This document shows positions 1-10,613 of a DNA stretch of 16,227 nucleotides, in pieces; the first letter of the stretch is position 1, and each line of letters opens with the position of its first letter. The notes under the pieces were generated by a model, which worked only from the letters and a program-made list of their open reading frames with translations, did not search any database and was not told where the DNA came from. Source of the DNA: Victivallaceae bacterium. GTDB taxonomy: Bacteria; Verrucomicrobiota; Lentisphaeria; Victivallales; Victivallaceae. A program made the position numbers and the translations under genes. The stretch is taken from positions 1 to 16,227 of the forward strand of contig JAQVVK010000028.1 of the NCBI GenBank assembly GCA_028698975.1, given 5' to 3'.

Positions 1-807
1 GCCGGTCTGGTCAACGCCAACCCCAAGCCGGTCACGGTGACGTTGACGGTGCGGGGCAGCCGCCGCGACCTGCAATCGCGCATCAAGCCAATGGGCCGGG
101 TCGAAGTCGATGAAAACCGGTTTGTCCGCGGCAAATCGCACCGGATTGAGCTTGCGCTGGCGGATTTCACCAGCACCAACGGCATACAGGTCATCGGCGT
201 TGACGACCGCGACCGGGTATTGGAGCTTTCATTGCAGCGCCGGGTAACCCGCAGTCTGCCGGTGAGAGCGTCGTTTATCGGCCGGCTGTCGCCGGATTAT
301 GTGCGCGGCGAGGTAAGCTGTGTGCCGGAGACCGTCGAAGTGACCGGCCCGGAAAAAACGGTATCCGCCCTCAAGTCGATGACCACCGAGGATATACCGC
401 TTGACCCGGCGCTTACCGAGTCTTTCAGTTACTCCACGCGTCTGGTCAATCCGCACGGACTTCTGATCGGGGCCAAAGACGACTCGGTGCAGGTGCAGGT
501 CGCCATCGAAAAGAATTATCAGGATCGCCGCTTTGCGTCGGTGCCGGTCGCGCTGCTTTCCTCGCCCGGAGCCGAGAAACATTTGCGTTACGAACTGCTT
601 GAGCCGGGTATGGTGGAAATCGAGTTGCGCGGCCTCAAGGGCGCGGTATCCACGTTGCCCAGAGCCGCGGTGCGTCCATTTTTGGATATGGAGAAGTATT
701 TGGAGCCGGGTGTTTACGACGTGCCGGTGGGCTGCTACTTTGGCGGCACCGAAATCGAAGTAAAACAGCTTACTCCGTCGTCAATCAAGGTCAAAGTTTC
801 GAAATAA
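1..807 (+). CDS. YbbR/CdaR-like domain protein, 5' end missing
   Basis: The reading frame is open from base 1, so the gene begins upstream; 268 residues are visible. The protein is beta-rich with repeated YbbR-like units: roughly residues 1-85, 86-170 and 175-268. The middle unit carries the typical pattern of a paired valine stretch followed by VTGPEKTV and IPLD. YbbR proteins (CdaR in Firmicutes) are extracytoplasmic and membrane-anchored, and regulate the diadenylate cyclase CdaA, which makes c-di-AMP; cdaA usually lies just upstream. The N-terminal membrane anchor and any cdaA lie outside the window, so the c-di-AMP link is inference from the family. An internal GTG at 37 could be mistaken for a start, but the repeat pattern begins before it. 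The gene ends 50 bases before the next start. Confidence 0.8.
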   Translation, partial: AGLVNANPKPVTVTLTVRGSRRDLQSRIKPMGRVEVDENRFVRGKSHRIELALADFTSTNGIQVIGVDDRDRVLELSLQRRVTRSLPVRASFIGRLSPDYVRGEVSCVPETVEVTGPEKTVSALKSMTTEDIPLDPALTESFSYSTRLVNPHGLLIGAKDDSVQVQVAIEKNYQDRRFASVPVALLSSPGAEKHLRYELLEPGMVEIELRGLKGAVSTLPRAAVRPFLDMEKYLEPGVYDVPVGCYFGGTEIEVKQLTPSSIKVKVSK

Positions 808-810
808 CGG

Positions 811-832
811 TAAAATAACGGTAAAATAACGG
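811..832 (+). repeat. tandem 11-bp direct repeat after the YbbR-like gene
   Basis: Two perfect copies of TAAAATAACGG lie at 811-821 and 822-832, and a third, partial copy (GAAATAACGG) at 801-810 covers the stop codon. The tract is the AT-rich part of the 50-base gap before the PpiD-like gene. It may be slipped-strand duplication or a small regulatory element; no function can be read from it. Confidence 0.8.
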
Positions 833-857
833 AAACCAGATTTTAAGGAAAAACAAC

Positions 858-2486
858 ATGGTCATCAAGAAACTCAACTCAATGTTTCACCGTCACGGGC
901 GTTGGCTTTTTGCGGTGATTACCGTAGTGATAATCATTTCATTTCTGGGATTTCTGACGCCGGGTCAGTTCGGTATGGACGGCATGTTCAGCTGGGGCGG
1001 CCGGGCGGTGGGCGTGGCTTACGGCAAGAAGGTCACCGACAAGGAATTGCGCTCGGAGATGACCGACATGTCGGTATTCCGCTATTTCTACATAGGTCAG
1101 GGCGAGGAGATCAAGCCGGAGGAGGCGTTTTGGAGCGTCTGCCTCAACCGGGCCGCCGCGCTGCATGAGCTTACCGTTTCCGACAAGGAGGTGGCCGACC
1201 TGATCGCCGCGTCGCCAGCGTTGCAGACCGATTACAAATTTGACATCGCCCGCTACAAGGACATGCTCGGCCGCGCCTCGTCGCATTTCGGCATTGCCGC
1301 CGCCGACGTCGAGCGCGCCTACCGCAAGGAGCTGCTCAAGATAAAACTGCGTCAGGATTTCTTGAGCGGTTCGGCCGTCACCGATCACGAACTTGAGCAG
1401 ATGTACCGCCGTATCAACGCCGCGCACAAGGTGGCGGCATTGAGTTTTGCGGGTGACGACTTCAAGGCCAAGGTCGATCCGACCGAAGCCGAACTCAAGG
1501 CGTTCTTCAGCGGCAACCGCGCCGCTTATTCGATCGAGGCCAAGGCGTCGGGGCTGCTCTTTGTTTTCCCGTTCGACAACTACACCGCCGCGGCGACCGC
1601 CGAAGCCACTCCGGCGGCCGCAAAAGAGCTTTATACCAAGTCGCCGCAGCTTTTCGCGGTTGACGGCAAGACTCCGGCGTATGAAAAGATCGCGGGCAAG
1701 GTGCGCGAAAAGCTGATCGAGCTTAAAAGTGCCGACATGGCCCGGATCGCCGCCTATGACTTCTCCGAAAAGGCCTACAATGCCCTGCTCGGTCAACCCG
1801 CCGCCAACCGGCTGTCGGTAATGAATTCGCTCGCCGCCGAATACAAAATCAAACCTCTGGTGATCAATTCGGTTTCCGAGACTTCCGAGAAGGTCGCCGG
1901 GGTGACATTACCGCGCATGGCGGCCCTGCTCTGCCGCGCCGCCGTGGGCAACAACCCGGTGACCGACATCGTTTCAGGTGCTCGCGGGGCTTACATCGGC
2001 GTCGGGATTTCCGGTTCGCCCGCCCACAACGCCGAATTTCCGGAGGTCGCCGACCGGGTGAAGGTCGATTTCGCCGCCAACGCCGCGACCACCGCCGCCC
2101 GCAACGCGGCGACCAAGGCGGCCGACGCATTGAGCAAACTTGCCGACGGCCCCGCCCGCCTCAAGGCGATGAGCAAGCTCGGCGGCAAGTTGACCGAGTT
2201 TGAATTTTCCGGTGAAAAACTGCCGCCCGCCGGCATGGAACGCGCCGCCTACGCCGCAACCACCTTGCGCGAGGGCGAAAATTCCGCGATGATGCCAACC
2301 TCCGACGGCGCGGTGGTGACGCTGCTCGAAAAACGCACTCCGCCGGATATGAGCGGGTTCAAGGCCAAGGCTTCGCGTTATGAAAATCTGCTCCGCCAGT
2401 ACAAGGCGGAACTCGCGGCGCAGGGATTTCAGGAGCGTCTGCTCCAAAACTGCCACCTCTATACCGACAACGGGGCCCGCAACTGA
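858..2486 (+). CDS. PpiD/SurA-like membrane-anchored periplasmic chaperone
   Basis: The 542-residue protein has a short basic cytoplasmic tail and one membrane segment at about residues 16-33, so most of it should lie in the periplasm. The region of about 50-200 resembles the SurA N-terminal/PpiD chaperone fold: a G-KKVTDKEL strand-helix, helices rich in charged residues, then VTDHELEQMYRR. This arrangement is typical of PpiD-type folding factors, which hold newly exported proteins near the Sec translocon. I could not find a parvulin PPIase domain with its usual SHIL-type strand in the remaining 340 residues; that part is Ala- and Lys-rich. It may be a chaperone-only member or carry a very diverged domain. 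Start: ATG at 858 behind AAGGA at 845-849. The YbbR-like gene upstream and speD downstream are on the same strand. Confidence 0.7.
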   Translation: MVIKKLNSMFHRHGRWLFAVITVVIIISFLGFLTPGQFGMDGMFSWGGRAVGVAYGKKVTDKELRSEMTDMSVFRYFYIGQGEEIKPEEAFWSVCLNRAAALHELTVSDKEVADLIAASPALQTDYKFDIARYKDMLGRASSHFGIAAADVERAYRKELLKIKLRQDFLSGSAVTDHELEQMYRRINAAHKVAALSFAGDDFKAKVDPTEAELKAFFSGNRAAYSIEAKASGLLFVFPFDNYTAAATAEATPAAAKELYTKSPQLFAVDGKTPAYEKIAGKVREKLIELKSADMARIAAYDFSEKAYNALLGQPAANRLSVMNSLAAEYKIKPLVINSVSETSEKVAGVTLPRMAALLCRAAVGNNPVTDIVSGARGAYIGVGISGSPAHNAEFPEVADRVKVDFAANAATTAARNAATKAADALSKLADGPARLKAMSKLGGKLTEFEFSGEKLPPAGMERAAYAATTLREGENSAMMPTSDGAVVTLLEKRTPPDMSGFKAKASRYENLLRQYKAELAAQGFQERLLQNCHLYTDNGARN

Positions 2487-2516
2487 ACCGCCAAACCCGA
2501 AAGGAATCCAGCTATT

Positions 2517-3323
2517 ATGACTAACGCACCGGATAAAACCGGATTTGCCCTCGGCCGTCATCTGACCGCCGAGTTCTATGACTGCGATCCGCGCATTCTC
2601 GCGGACGCCGCCGAAGTAGAACGCGTAATGCTGGCCGCCGCCCGGAAATCGGGGGCTACTGTCATATCGTCGGATTTCCATGATTTCAAGCCGCAGGGGG
2701 TCAGCGGGGTGGTGGTGATCTCGGAGTCGCACTTCGCCATCCACGCCTGGCCCGAACACGACTACGCCGCGGTCGACCTTTTCACCTGCGGCGACGCCAT
2801 CGATTTCGACGTCGCTCTGGCCGGGATCTCCTCCGGACTCGGCTGCAGCGACTGGATCATCTCAAGCATCATGAACCGCGGCATCGTCGGCAACAACGGG
2901 GTCGAACGGCTGGTGCCGGTGATCGAGGGTCACGAGAAGCGTTATGCGCTGTCGTGGCGCAAACGATTCAACTCCGGGCCCACCCCGGCCCGCGCCATTT
3001 CCGCCGCCATCGACGTTTACGACTGCTCCGGGTGCGACTTGGCCGCACCCGGCGAACTGGCCGCGTTTTTGCAGAATTTCGCAAACAAACTCGGTATGGA
3101 GCCGGTCGGCTGCCTCCGGGTGGAAAGTTCCGACAACGGCGGCATGTTTTTTGAAATACCGCTGGAAAACGGCCGCATTTCCGGCTTCCGCGACGACGGC
3201 GGACGCGCCGTTTATCTCGACATCTTCTCGGTAGGCTTCTTCGACCCGCGCCCCGCCGCCGAATTCGCGGTGACCGAGCTGGGCGGAGCCTACTACCGCA
3301 TGCAGCCCCATATCAGACAGTAA
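2517..3323 (+). CDS. speD: S-adenosylmethionine decarboxylase proenzyme with a second, degenerate AdoMetDC-like domain
   Basis: The N-terminal domain (about residues 10-125) is a bacterial SpeH/SpeD-type AdoMet decarboxylase, which makes decarboxylated AdoMet, the aminopropyl donor for spermidine. It has GRHLTAEFYDCD, then FKPQGVSGVVVISESH and IHAWPEHDYAAVDLFTCG. The self-cleavage pair is Glu70-Ser71, with Ser71 becoming the pyruvoyl group; His76 and Cys91 match the known processing and catalytic residues. Family members are usually about 115-140 residues, but this one has 268. Residues 158-268 repeat the fold: AIDVYDC matches the first strand and YLDIFSVGFFDP matches AVDLFTCGDAID. In this copy the Ser, His and Cys positions are lost (ENGR, F224, V239). 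No speE is adjacent. Start: ATG at 2517, with GGAA about 10 bases upstream. Confidence 0.9.
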   Translation: MTNAPDKTGFALGRHLTAEFYDCDPRILADAAEVERVMLAAARKSGATVISSDFHDFKPQGVSGVVVISESHFAIHAWPEHDYAAVDLFTCGDAIDFDVALAGISSGLGCSDWIISSIMNRGIVGNNGVERLVPVIEGHEKRYALSWRKRFNSGPTPARAISAAIDVYDCSGCDLAAPGELAAFLQNFANKLGMEPVGCLRVESSDNGGMFFEIPLENGRISGFRDDGGRAVYLDIFSVGFFDPRPAAEFAVTELGGAYYRMQPHIRQ

Positions 3324-3342
3324 AATAGTACGCAAATATTCA

Positions 3343-3348
3343 TATATA
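3343..3348 (+). promoter_or_regulatory. possible -10 element upstream of gyrB
   Basis: The 44-base gap before gyrB is strikingly AT-rich in a GC-rich region and contains TATATA at 3343-3348, a plausible -10 hexamer. No good -35 hexamer lies 16-18 bases upstream, so this is weak. If used, transcription would start around 3355, at or inside the Shine-Dalgarno sequence, which argues against it. The AT-richness may simply keep the ribosome-binding site open. Confidence 0.2.
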
Positions 3349-3355
3349 ACCCTAA

Positions 3356-5863
<2,508 letters not shown>

Positions 5864-5885
5864 ACGCAAAAGGAGAATCACCATC

Positions 5886-6959
5886 ATGGCGGAAAAAGAA
5901 AAAGGTTTCGATCGCGATAAAAGTCTTGAAATAGCCATCAGTCAGATCGAAAAGGAGTTCGGCAAGGGTTCGATCATGCGTCTGGGCGACACCGGCGCGG
6001 CTCTGACCGACGTGCCGGTCATAAGCACCGGCAGTCTCGCGCTCGACATCGCGCTCGGCGTCGGCGGGGTGCCGTCGGGCCGTATCGTCGAAATATTCGG
6101 CCCTGAATCCAGCGGCAAGACCACGCTCTGTCTGCATGTCATAGCCAACTCCCAGCGCAACGGCGGCAAGTGCGCCATCATCGACGCCGAACACGCCATC
6201 GACCCCGGCTATGCCCGCAAGATCGGCGTGGATATCGACAATCTGCTTATTTCGCAGCCCGACTGCGGTGAAGACGCGCTCAACATCTGCGACACGCTGG
6301 TGCGCTCAAACTCCATTGACGTGCTGGTGATCGACTCGGTCGCGGCTCTGGTGCCCAAGGCCGAGATCGAGGGGCAGATGGGCGACTCGCATGTCGGACT
6401 TCAGGCTCGTCTTATGTCGCAGGCGTTGCGCAAACTGACCGGAGCGGCCAGCCGCAGCCGCACCTGCATAATGTTCACCAACCAGATACGCGAAAAGATC
6501 GGTGTGATGTTCGGCAACCCGGAGACCACTCCGGGCGGAAACGCGCTCAAGTTTTACGCGTCGATCCGTATGGACATCCGCAAGACCACCGTCATCAAGG
6601 ACGTGGCCGGCAACATCATCGGCAACCGCGCCCGGGTCAAGGTCATCAAAAACAAAATGGCGCCCCCGTTCAAGGTGGCCGAATTCGACATCATGTACAA
6701 TGAGGGTATTTCCAAAGCCGGTTCGATCCTCGACGTGGCGACCGACCTCGGGCTGCTGGAAAAGCGCGGTTCCTGGTTTAGCCTCAACGGCGAACAGCTC
6801 GGGCAGGGGCGCGATCAGACCAAGGAGTTGATCGCCAGATCGCCCGAACTTCAATCGAAGCTCATGGGCATGATAATGGAAAAGGTCAAAGGCAAACCCG
6901 ATGACGCCAAGACGCCGGCGGATGAATCCGCCGCCGCCGAAACCGATCCGGCAAAATAA
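5886..6959 (+). CDS. recA: RecA recombinase
   Basis: RecA forms ATP-dependent filaments on single-stranded DNA, catalyses strand exchange in recombinational repair and triggers LexA-type self-cleavage. The 357-residue product has the canonical order: Walker A GPESSGKT at 72-79 (Lys78), catalytic Glu102 in DAEHA, Walker B LVIDS at 147-151, the L1 segment [13 protein letters not shown] and the L2 segment [19 protein letters not shown]. The tail (about 330-357) is acidic and Ala-rich, as is usual. I chose ATG 5886 because AAAGGAG lies just upstream at 5869-5875 and the protein then starts in the family-typical way ([15 protein letters not shown]). An in-frame ATG at 5823 would add 21 non-homologous residues overlapping gyrB. 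The gap to gyrB is only 22 bases, so the two genes are probably co-transcribed; no SOS-box-like palindrome is visible there. Confidence 0.98.
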   Translation: MAEKEKGFDRDKSLEIAISQIEKEFGKGSIMRLGDTGAALTDVPVISTGSLALDIALGVGGVPSGRIVEIFGPESSGKTTLCLHVIANSQRNGGKCAIIDAEHAIDPGYARKIGVDIDNLLISQPDCGEDALNICDTLVRSNSIDVLVIDSVAALVPKAEIEGQMGDSHVGLQARLMSQALRKLTGAASRSRTCIMFTNQIREKIGVMFGNPETTPGGNALKFYASIRMDIRKTTVIKDVAGNIIGNRARVKVIKNKMAPPFKVAEFDIMYNEGISKAGSILDVATDLGLLEKRGSWFSLNGEQLGQGRDQTKELIARSPELQSKLMGMIMEKVKGKPDDAKTPADESAAAETDPAK

Positions 6960-6982
6960 ACCAAAGACGGCAAAAGACGAAT

Positions 6983-9487
6983 ATGGCGGTTTTCTCTGAC
7001 AAATGGCGGTTTCTCGCGCTGACGGCGGCAGTCTGGCTGTCGCCGCTGGTACTTGCCGGTGAAACGGCGGACGAGCAGCGCATGGGCGACGACGCATTCG
7101 CTTCGGGCGATTACGTCAACGCAATGCGCTTTTATTCGTCGGCGTTGAGTACAGCGGGTGACGACGACGCCAAAGCGTCGCTGTTGTTGCGTCTGGGTTC
7201 GGCGCGGCTGCGTGCCGGCGATCAGACCGGAGCGAAAGCGGCACTGGGCGAATTTGTCAAGGCGTTTCCGAGCCGTTCCGCCGGGGTGCTGCCCGGAGAG
7301 ATCATGGCCTTTGCGGGCAAATATCCCGAAGCTGCCGAGTATTTCGATCGGTTGGCCGGCACCCCCGGCCTCACTTCCGATGAGGTTGCCGCAGCAAAGT
7401 TCGCCCACGCCGCCATGCAGCGTCATCTGGGCGACACCGCGGCGGTCATAACCGAACTCGATCAGCTGGCGGCGGCGACCACATCGCTGCCGGAGTGGCG
7501 CGAACGCATTGCCTATGCGCTTACCGAGGCTTTGATCGAGGGCGGGCGGTTTGAGCGCGCCGCACTTTTGCTCAACAGCGGCATCGCCGCAAAAAAGCCG
7601 GGTTACGAGCTGTTAAAAGCCAAACTCGCCATCAAAAAAGGCGATTTCGAGGGGTTCGAAAGCGCGTGGAAGCTGCTGCCGGCCCGGAATCCGGGGGTAC
7701 GCGACGACGCCCGTTCGCGGGTGGCGCGCGACGGCGCGGCTCTGGCGATGAAAAACGCGCCGCCGGATATGGCGGCGGCTCAAACCTTGCTGGAGGCGGC
7801 GTTCGATCTGGCGGCCACAGGCATCGACCGGCGCAACATCATGCGCGAACTCATCAATATAAATGGCTCCGACGCCGAAAAGACCGATCAGGCGGTAAGC
7901 CGCTATCTTGAATTTTTCCCGGATGCGTCCGACCGCGCCGAACTGCTGCTGCGGTCGGCACGATTGCTGGCCGAATCCGGGCGCACCGCCGCCGCCTTTG
8001 GCCGCTACCGTGAAATGGCCGAAGACGGGCATCTGCCTGGCGGCGTGCGTTTTGCCGCCGCACGCGAGGGGGCGGGCCTGCCCGGCAGCCGGGCGGAGGT
8101 CGAAGCCATGCTTGCGGTCATGGCCGCCACCGCCGCCGATCCGGCGCAGCGGGCCGAGGCGGACATGGCCGGCGGAGAACATTATTTCGCACTGCACGAC
8201 TTCGAACGGGCGGAAAAATACTTCACCGCCGCCGCTTCATCCGGTACGACGCGGGTCGATGAAGCCCGTTTCCGGCTGCTGCGCACACTGATCGAGGAGC
8301 GCAAGTTCAAGGCCGCCGCGCCGATAGCAAGTCAACTGGCCGGGGCGGTGCGTACCGAACACCGCGAAGCCGCCGCCTATTATAACGCGCTGCTTATCGA
8401 GAAATCAAACGATTTTGCCGGAGCGCGCAAGGCCTACAAACGTTTTGCAATCGATTTCCCCAAGTCGGAATTTGCCGCCGCCGCCGCTTACGCCGCCGCG
8501 GAACTGTCCTGTGTAGCGGGCGATTTTGCCACCGCGCAGCGGGAATTTTTGGCCTTTGCCGACCGCTATTCCAAGTCGACTTCCGCGCCCGCCGCGCTCT
8601 ATATGGCCTTGCAGTCGGCCTGTTTCTCGGGGGAATGGAAGGCCGCGGCCGGGATGGTGGCGCGGCTTGACCGCGATTACGCCGACACGCATGTGCCGGT
8701 CGAGGCCAGACTGCAACTGGCCGATTTCATGCGGGCCGCCGGCAAGGCCGCCGACGCCGAACAGCTTATGGCCGAGGTGGAAAAGATGCCGCGCGGCAAA
8801 TCCGACGCGGCGACCGCCGAAATCCTGATCGACCGGGCACGGCTCGCCGCCGGAAAGGACGACATCGACCGGGCGTTGACGCTGGCCCGCGAGGCTCTCG
8901 ACAAGTACCCGACCACTCCGAACGGAGCGGAAGCGGCGCTGTTCGCCGGAAATCTGGAGTCCGACCGCGGCAACTACGCCGATGCGATCAAACATTACAT
9001 CCGGGCCGCCGAACTTAACCCGGAACGCGGCTTTGCCGAGATCTGCGCCGGTCGCATCGCCGACTGCCGCTTCAATATCTTCTCCATTTCGCTCGACCGC
9101 GCCGAAATGGAGGCGGCGGTGGCCGCCTACAGCAAGCTGGGGGTGAACGCGCTCGATCCCCGGGTGCGGCTTCAAAGCGTTTACAAGCTGGGGCGCGGGC
9201 TGGAACTTTCCGGCGACACGGAGGCGGCTTGCGCCGCCTACGAGCGGGCGGTGTATCTGGCCGCCGATCTTTTGCGCGGCGGCATTGCTCCCGACCCGGT
9301 CTGGACTTCGCGGGCGGCGGCGGCGGCGGCGCGGCTTCAACTGGCTTCCGGCGACCGCGGCAAAGCGGAAAACGCACTGGCGATATTGCGCCGCTGCGAC
9401 GAGATGAAACTTGACGGAGCCGAGGACTTCAGCGCACAGCGCGCCCGGATAGTGGAGAAATACAATCTTTATAAAAGGAATCAATAA
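6983..9487 (+). CDS. secreted tetratricopeptide-repeat protein
   Basis: The 834-residue protein starts with a Sec signal peptide: basic residues, then a hydrophobic core at about 10-24, with likely cleavage after VLA at residue 25. The rest is almost entirely helical repeats of TPR type. Clear units follow the pattern of a small residue, Y or F, then A-x-x-x-Y/F. Examples are GDYVNAMRFYSSAL near 42-55, FERAEKYFTAAA near 410, GDFATAQREFLAF near 515-527 and GNYADAIKHYIRAAELNP near 660-677. It is therefore probably a periplasmic or outer-membrane-facing scaffold. It lies 2 bases before an ExbB/TolQ gene, the arrangement seen for TPR partners (such as CpoB/YbgF) of Tol- and Ton-like machines. The partner role is inference from position. 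The ATG at 6983 is preceded only by a weak AAAGACG. Confidence 0.8.
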   Translation: MAVFSDKWRFLALTAAVWLSPLVLAGETADEQRMGDDAFASGDYVNAMRFYSSALSTAGDDDAKASLLLRLGSARLRAGDQTGAKAALGEFVKAFPSRSAGVLPGEIMAFAGKYPEAAEYFDRLAGTPGLTSDEVAAAKFAHAAMQRHLGDTAAVITELDQLAAATTSLPEWRERIAYALTEALIEGGRFERAALLLNSGIAAKKPGYELLKAKLAIKKGDFEGFESAWKLLPARNPGVRDDARSRVARDGAALAMKNAPPDMAAAQTLLEAAFDLAATGIDRRNIMRELININGSDAEKTDQAVSRYLEFFPDASDRAELLLRSARLLAESGRTAAAFGRYREMAEDGHLPGGVRFAAAREGAGLPGSRAEVEAMLAVMAATAADPAQRAEADMAGGEHYFALHDFERAEKYFTAAASSGTTRVDEARFRLLRTLIEERKFKAAAPIASQLAGAVRTEHREAAAYYNALLIEKSNDFAGARKAYKRFAIDFPKSEFAAAAAYAAAELSCVAGDFATAQREFLAFADRYSKSTSAPAALYMALQSACFSGEWKAAAGMVARLDRDYADTHVPVEARLQLADFMRAAGKAADAEQLMAEVEKMPRGKSDAATAEILIDRARLAAGKDDIDRALTLAREALDKYPTTPNGAEAALFAGNLESDRGNYADAIKHYIRAAELNPERGFAEICAGRIADCRFNIFSISLDRAEMEAAVAAYSKLGVNALDPRVRLQSVYKLGRGLELSGDTEAACAAYERAVYLAADLLRGGIAPDPVWTSRAAAAAARLQLASGDRGKAENALAILRRCDEMKLDGAEDFSAQRARIVEKYNLYKRNQ

Positions 9488-9489
9488 TC

Positions 9490-10137
9490 ATGCTTTTTCT
9501 TCGTTTGATGCACGATGGCGGGCCGGTGATGTGGGTGATTTTGTTGAGCAGTATTCTGGCTCTCTATATTTTTCTGGAAAAGGTGTTTCAGTTTCACCGG
9601 GCTGAAATCAACGTGCGCGAACTCTTCAAGGGTTTGTTCAACGTACTGCGGCGCGACGGCTTCGTGGAAGCCATTACGCTGTGCGACAACACCCCCGGGC
9701 CGGTGGCGCGTCTGCTCGGCGCGGCGATTTTGGCCTATGAGCGCGGCGACGAAGATATTCGCCAGACCATCGACGACGCGGCGTTGGAGGAGCTTCCCCG
9801 GCTGGAACGTCACGTCGGTCTGCTGGGCACTATCGCTTTTGTCATGCCTCTGGTCGGTTTTCTCGGCACCGTGCTGGGGATGATGGGCACTTTTGAGATC
9901 GTGCGAGCCAGCGAATTTCTGTCGGCCAGCGGTATTTCCGGTTCGGTAAACATGGCTCTGCTCACCACGGCGGCCGGGCTGGTGGTGGCCATACCGGCCT
10001 ACATCGCGCACAATTATTTGGTCATGCGGGTAAATTCCATAACGCTTGACATGGAAAAGGCCGCGCTCGAAATCGTTTCGTTTTTCGAACGCAAAGGTCC
10101 CCGCGCCGCAGCGCAGCCAACGGAGGCGGGCAAATGA
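9490..10137 (+). CDS. ExbB/TolQ/MotA-family proton channel protein
   Basis: The 215-residue protein has the three-helix layout of ExbB/TolQ: TM1 at about 12-32, a cytoplasmic loop of about 75 residues containing GDEDIRQTIDDAALEE, TM2 at about 109-136 and TM3 at about 152-178. The family signature is PLVGFLGTVLGMMGTF (120-135) plus ALLTTAAGLVVAIPA (156-170), with the Thr residues lining the proton path. Family members form an inner-membrane pentamer around an ExbD/TolR dimer and use proton flow to drive a TonB/TolA protein. The gene begins 2 bases after the TPR gene stop and overlaps the next gene by ATGA, so translation is likely coupled. I give no symbol because exbB, tolQ and agl-type paralogues cannot be separated from sequence alone. 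Confidence 0.93.
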   Translation: MLFLRLMHDGGPVMWVILLSSILALYIFLEKVFQFHRAEINVRELFKGLFNVLRRDGFVEAITLCDNTPGPVARLLGAAILAYERGDEDIRQTIDDAALEELPRLERHVGLLGTIAFVMPLVGFLGTVLGMMGTFEIVRASEFLSASGISGSVNMALLTTAAGLVVAIPAYIAHNYLVMRVNSITLDMEKAALEIVSFFERKGPRAAAQPTEAGK

Positions 10138-10604
10138 TCCAGCGCGGACAAGGCGGGCGCCGCTACGTCACAAGGCTGCGCATGTTCACCGGGTTTCCCG
10201 AGTTGACCGCGCTGATCGATGTGATGTTTCTGCTCCTGCTTTTCTTCTATCTCTCGGGGTCGTTTGTGCGGGTGTCGGGCATCAATGTCACGCTGCCCAA
10301 GGTGCGCCCCACCGCGTCGCTGGATATGGAGCGGCACATCATAACGCTCTGCCCGGTGGCAAGCAATCCGGATCAGGCCATGATCTACTTTAACGACCGC
10401 CAGCTTGACCCCGAGTCGCTCAAACAGGAACTCAATCTGGTGCGCGGCCGCTCGCGTACCGCCACGGTGGCAATCCGGGCCGACCGCCGGGTGCCGCACG
10501 GCCGGGTGGCCGAAATCATGGCGATGGCGGAGCAGGCCGGGCTGGGGTGCTTCATTGTGGTTGGCGGCCCGGACGCCAAGGGCGGCGTGGTATTTACGGA
10601 GTGA
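10134..10604 (+). CDS. ExbD/TolR-family biopolymer transport protein
   Basis: The 156-residue protein has one N-terminal membrane helix (about 25-45) and a periplasmic domain. The signature PELTALIDVMFLLLLFF contains Asp29, the proton-carrying aspartate of ExbD/TolR. The periplasmic part has strand-helix patterns typical of the family, including TVAIRADRRVPHGRVAEIMAMAEQAG, where the family usually reads V-I-ADxxxxYxxVxxxMD-A-xxAG. It works with the preceding channel subunit, whose stop codon overlaps its ATG. The segment between the helix and this motif holds an extended loop (about residues 65-85) that differs from textbook ExbD. The assignment to the family is firm; the specific pathway is not. 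Confidence 0.93.
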   Translation: MIQRGQGGRRYVTRLRMFTGFPELTALIDVMFLLLLFFYLSGSFVRVSGINVTLPKVRPTASLDMERHIITLCPVASNPDQAMIYFNDRQLDPESLKQELNLVRGRSRTATVAIRADRRVPHGRVAEIMAMAEQAGLGCFIVVGGPDAKGGVVFTE

Positions 10605-10613
10605 CACCGGAGT

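Noticed and set aside
37..39. GTG at 37 as start of the YbbR-like gene
   Set aside because: The frame is open from base 1 and the YbbR pattern starts before the GTG, so the gene is simply cut by the window edge.
939..2759. Long minus-strand open frames opposite the chaperone and speD genes
   Set aside because: They are antisense shadows: low-complexity Arg/Gly/Val-rich translations without domain patterns or ribosome-binding sites.
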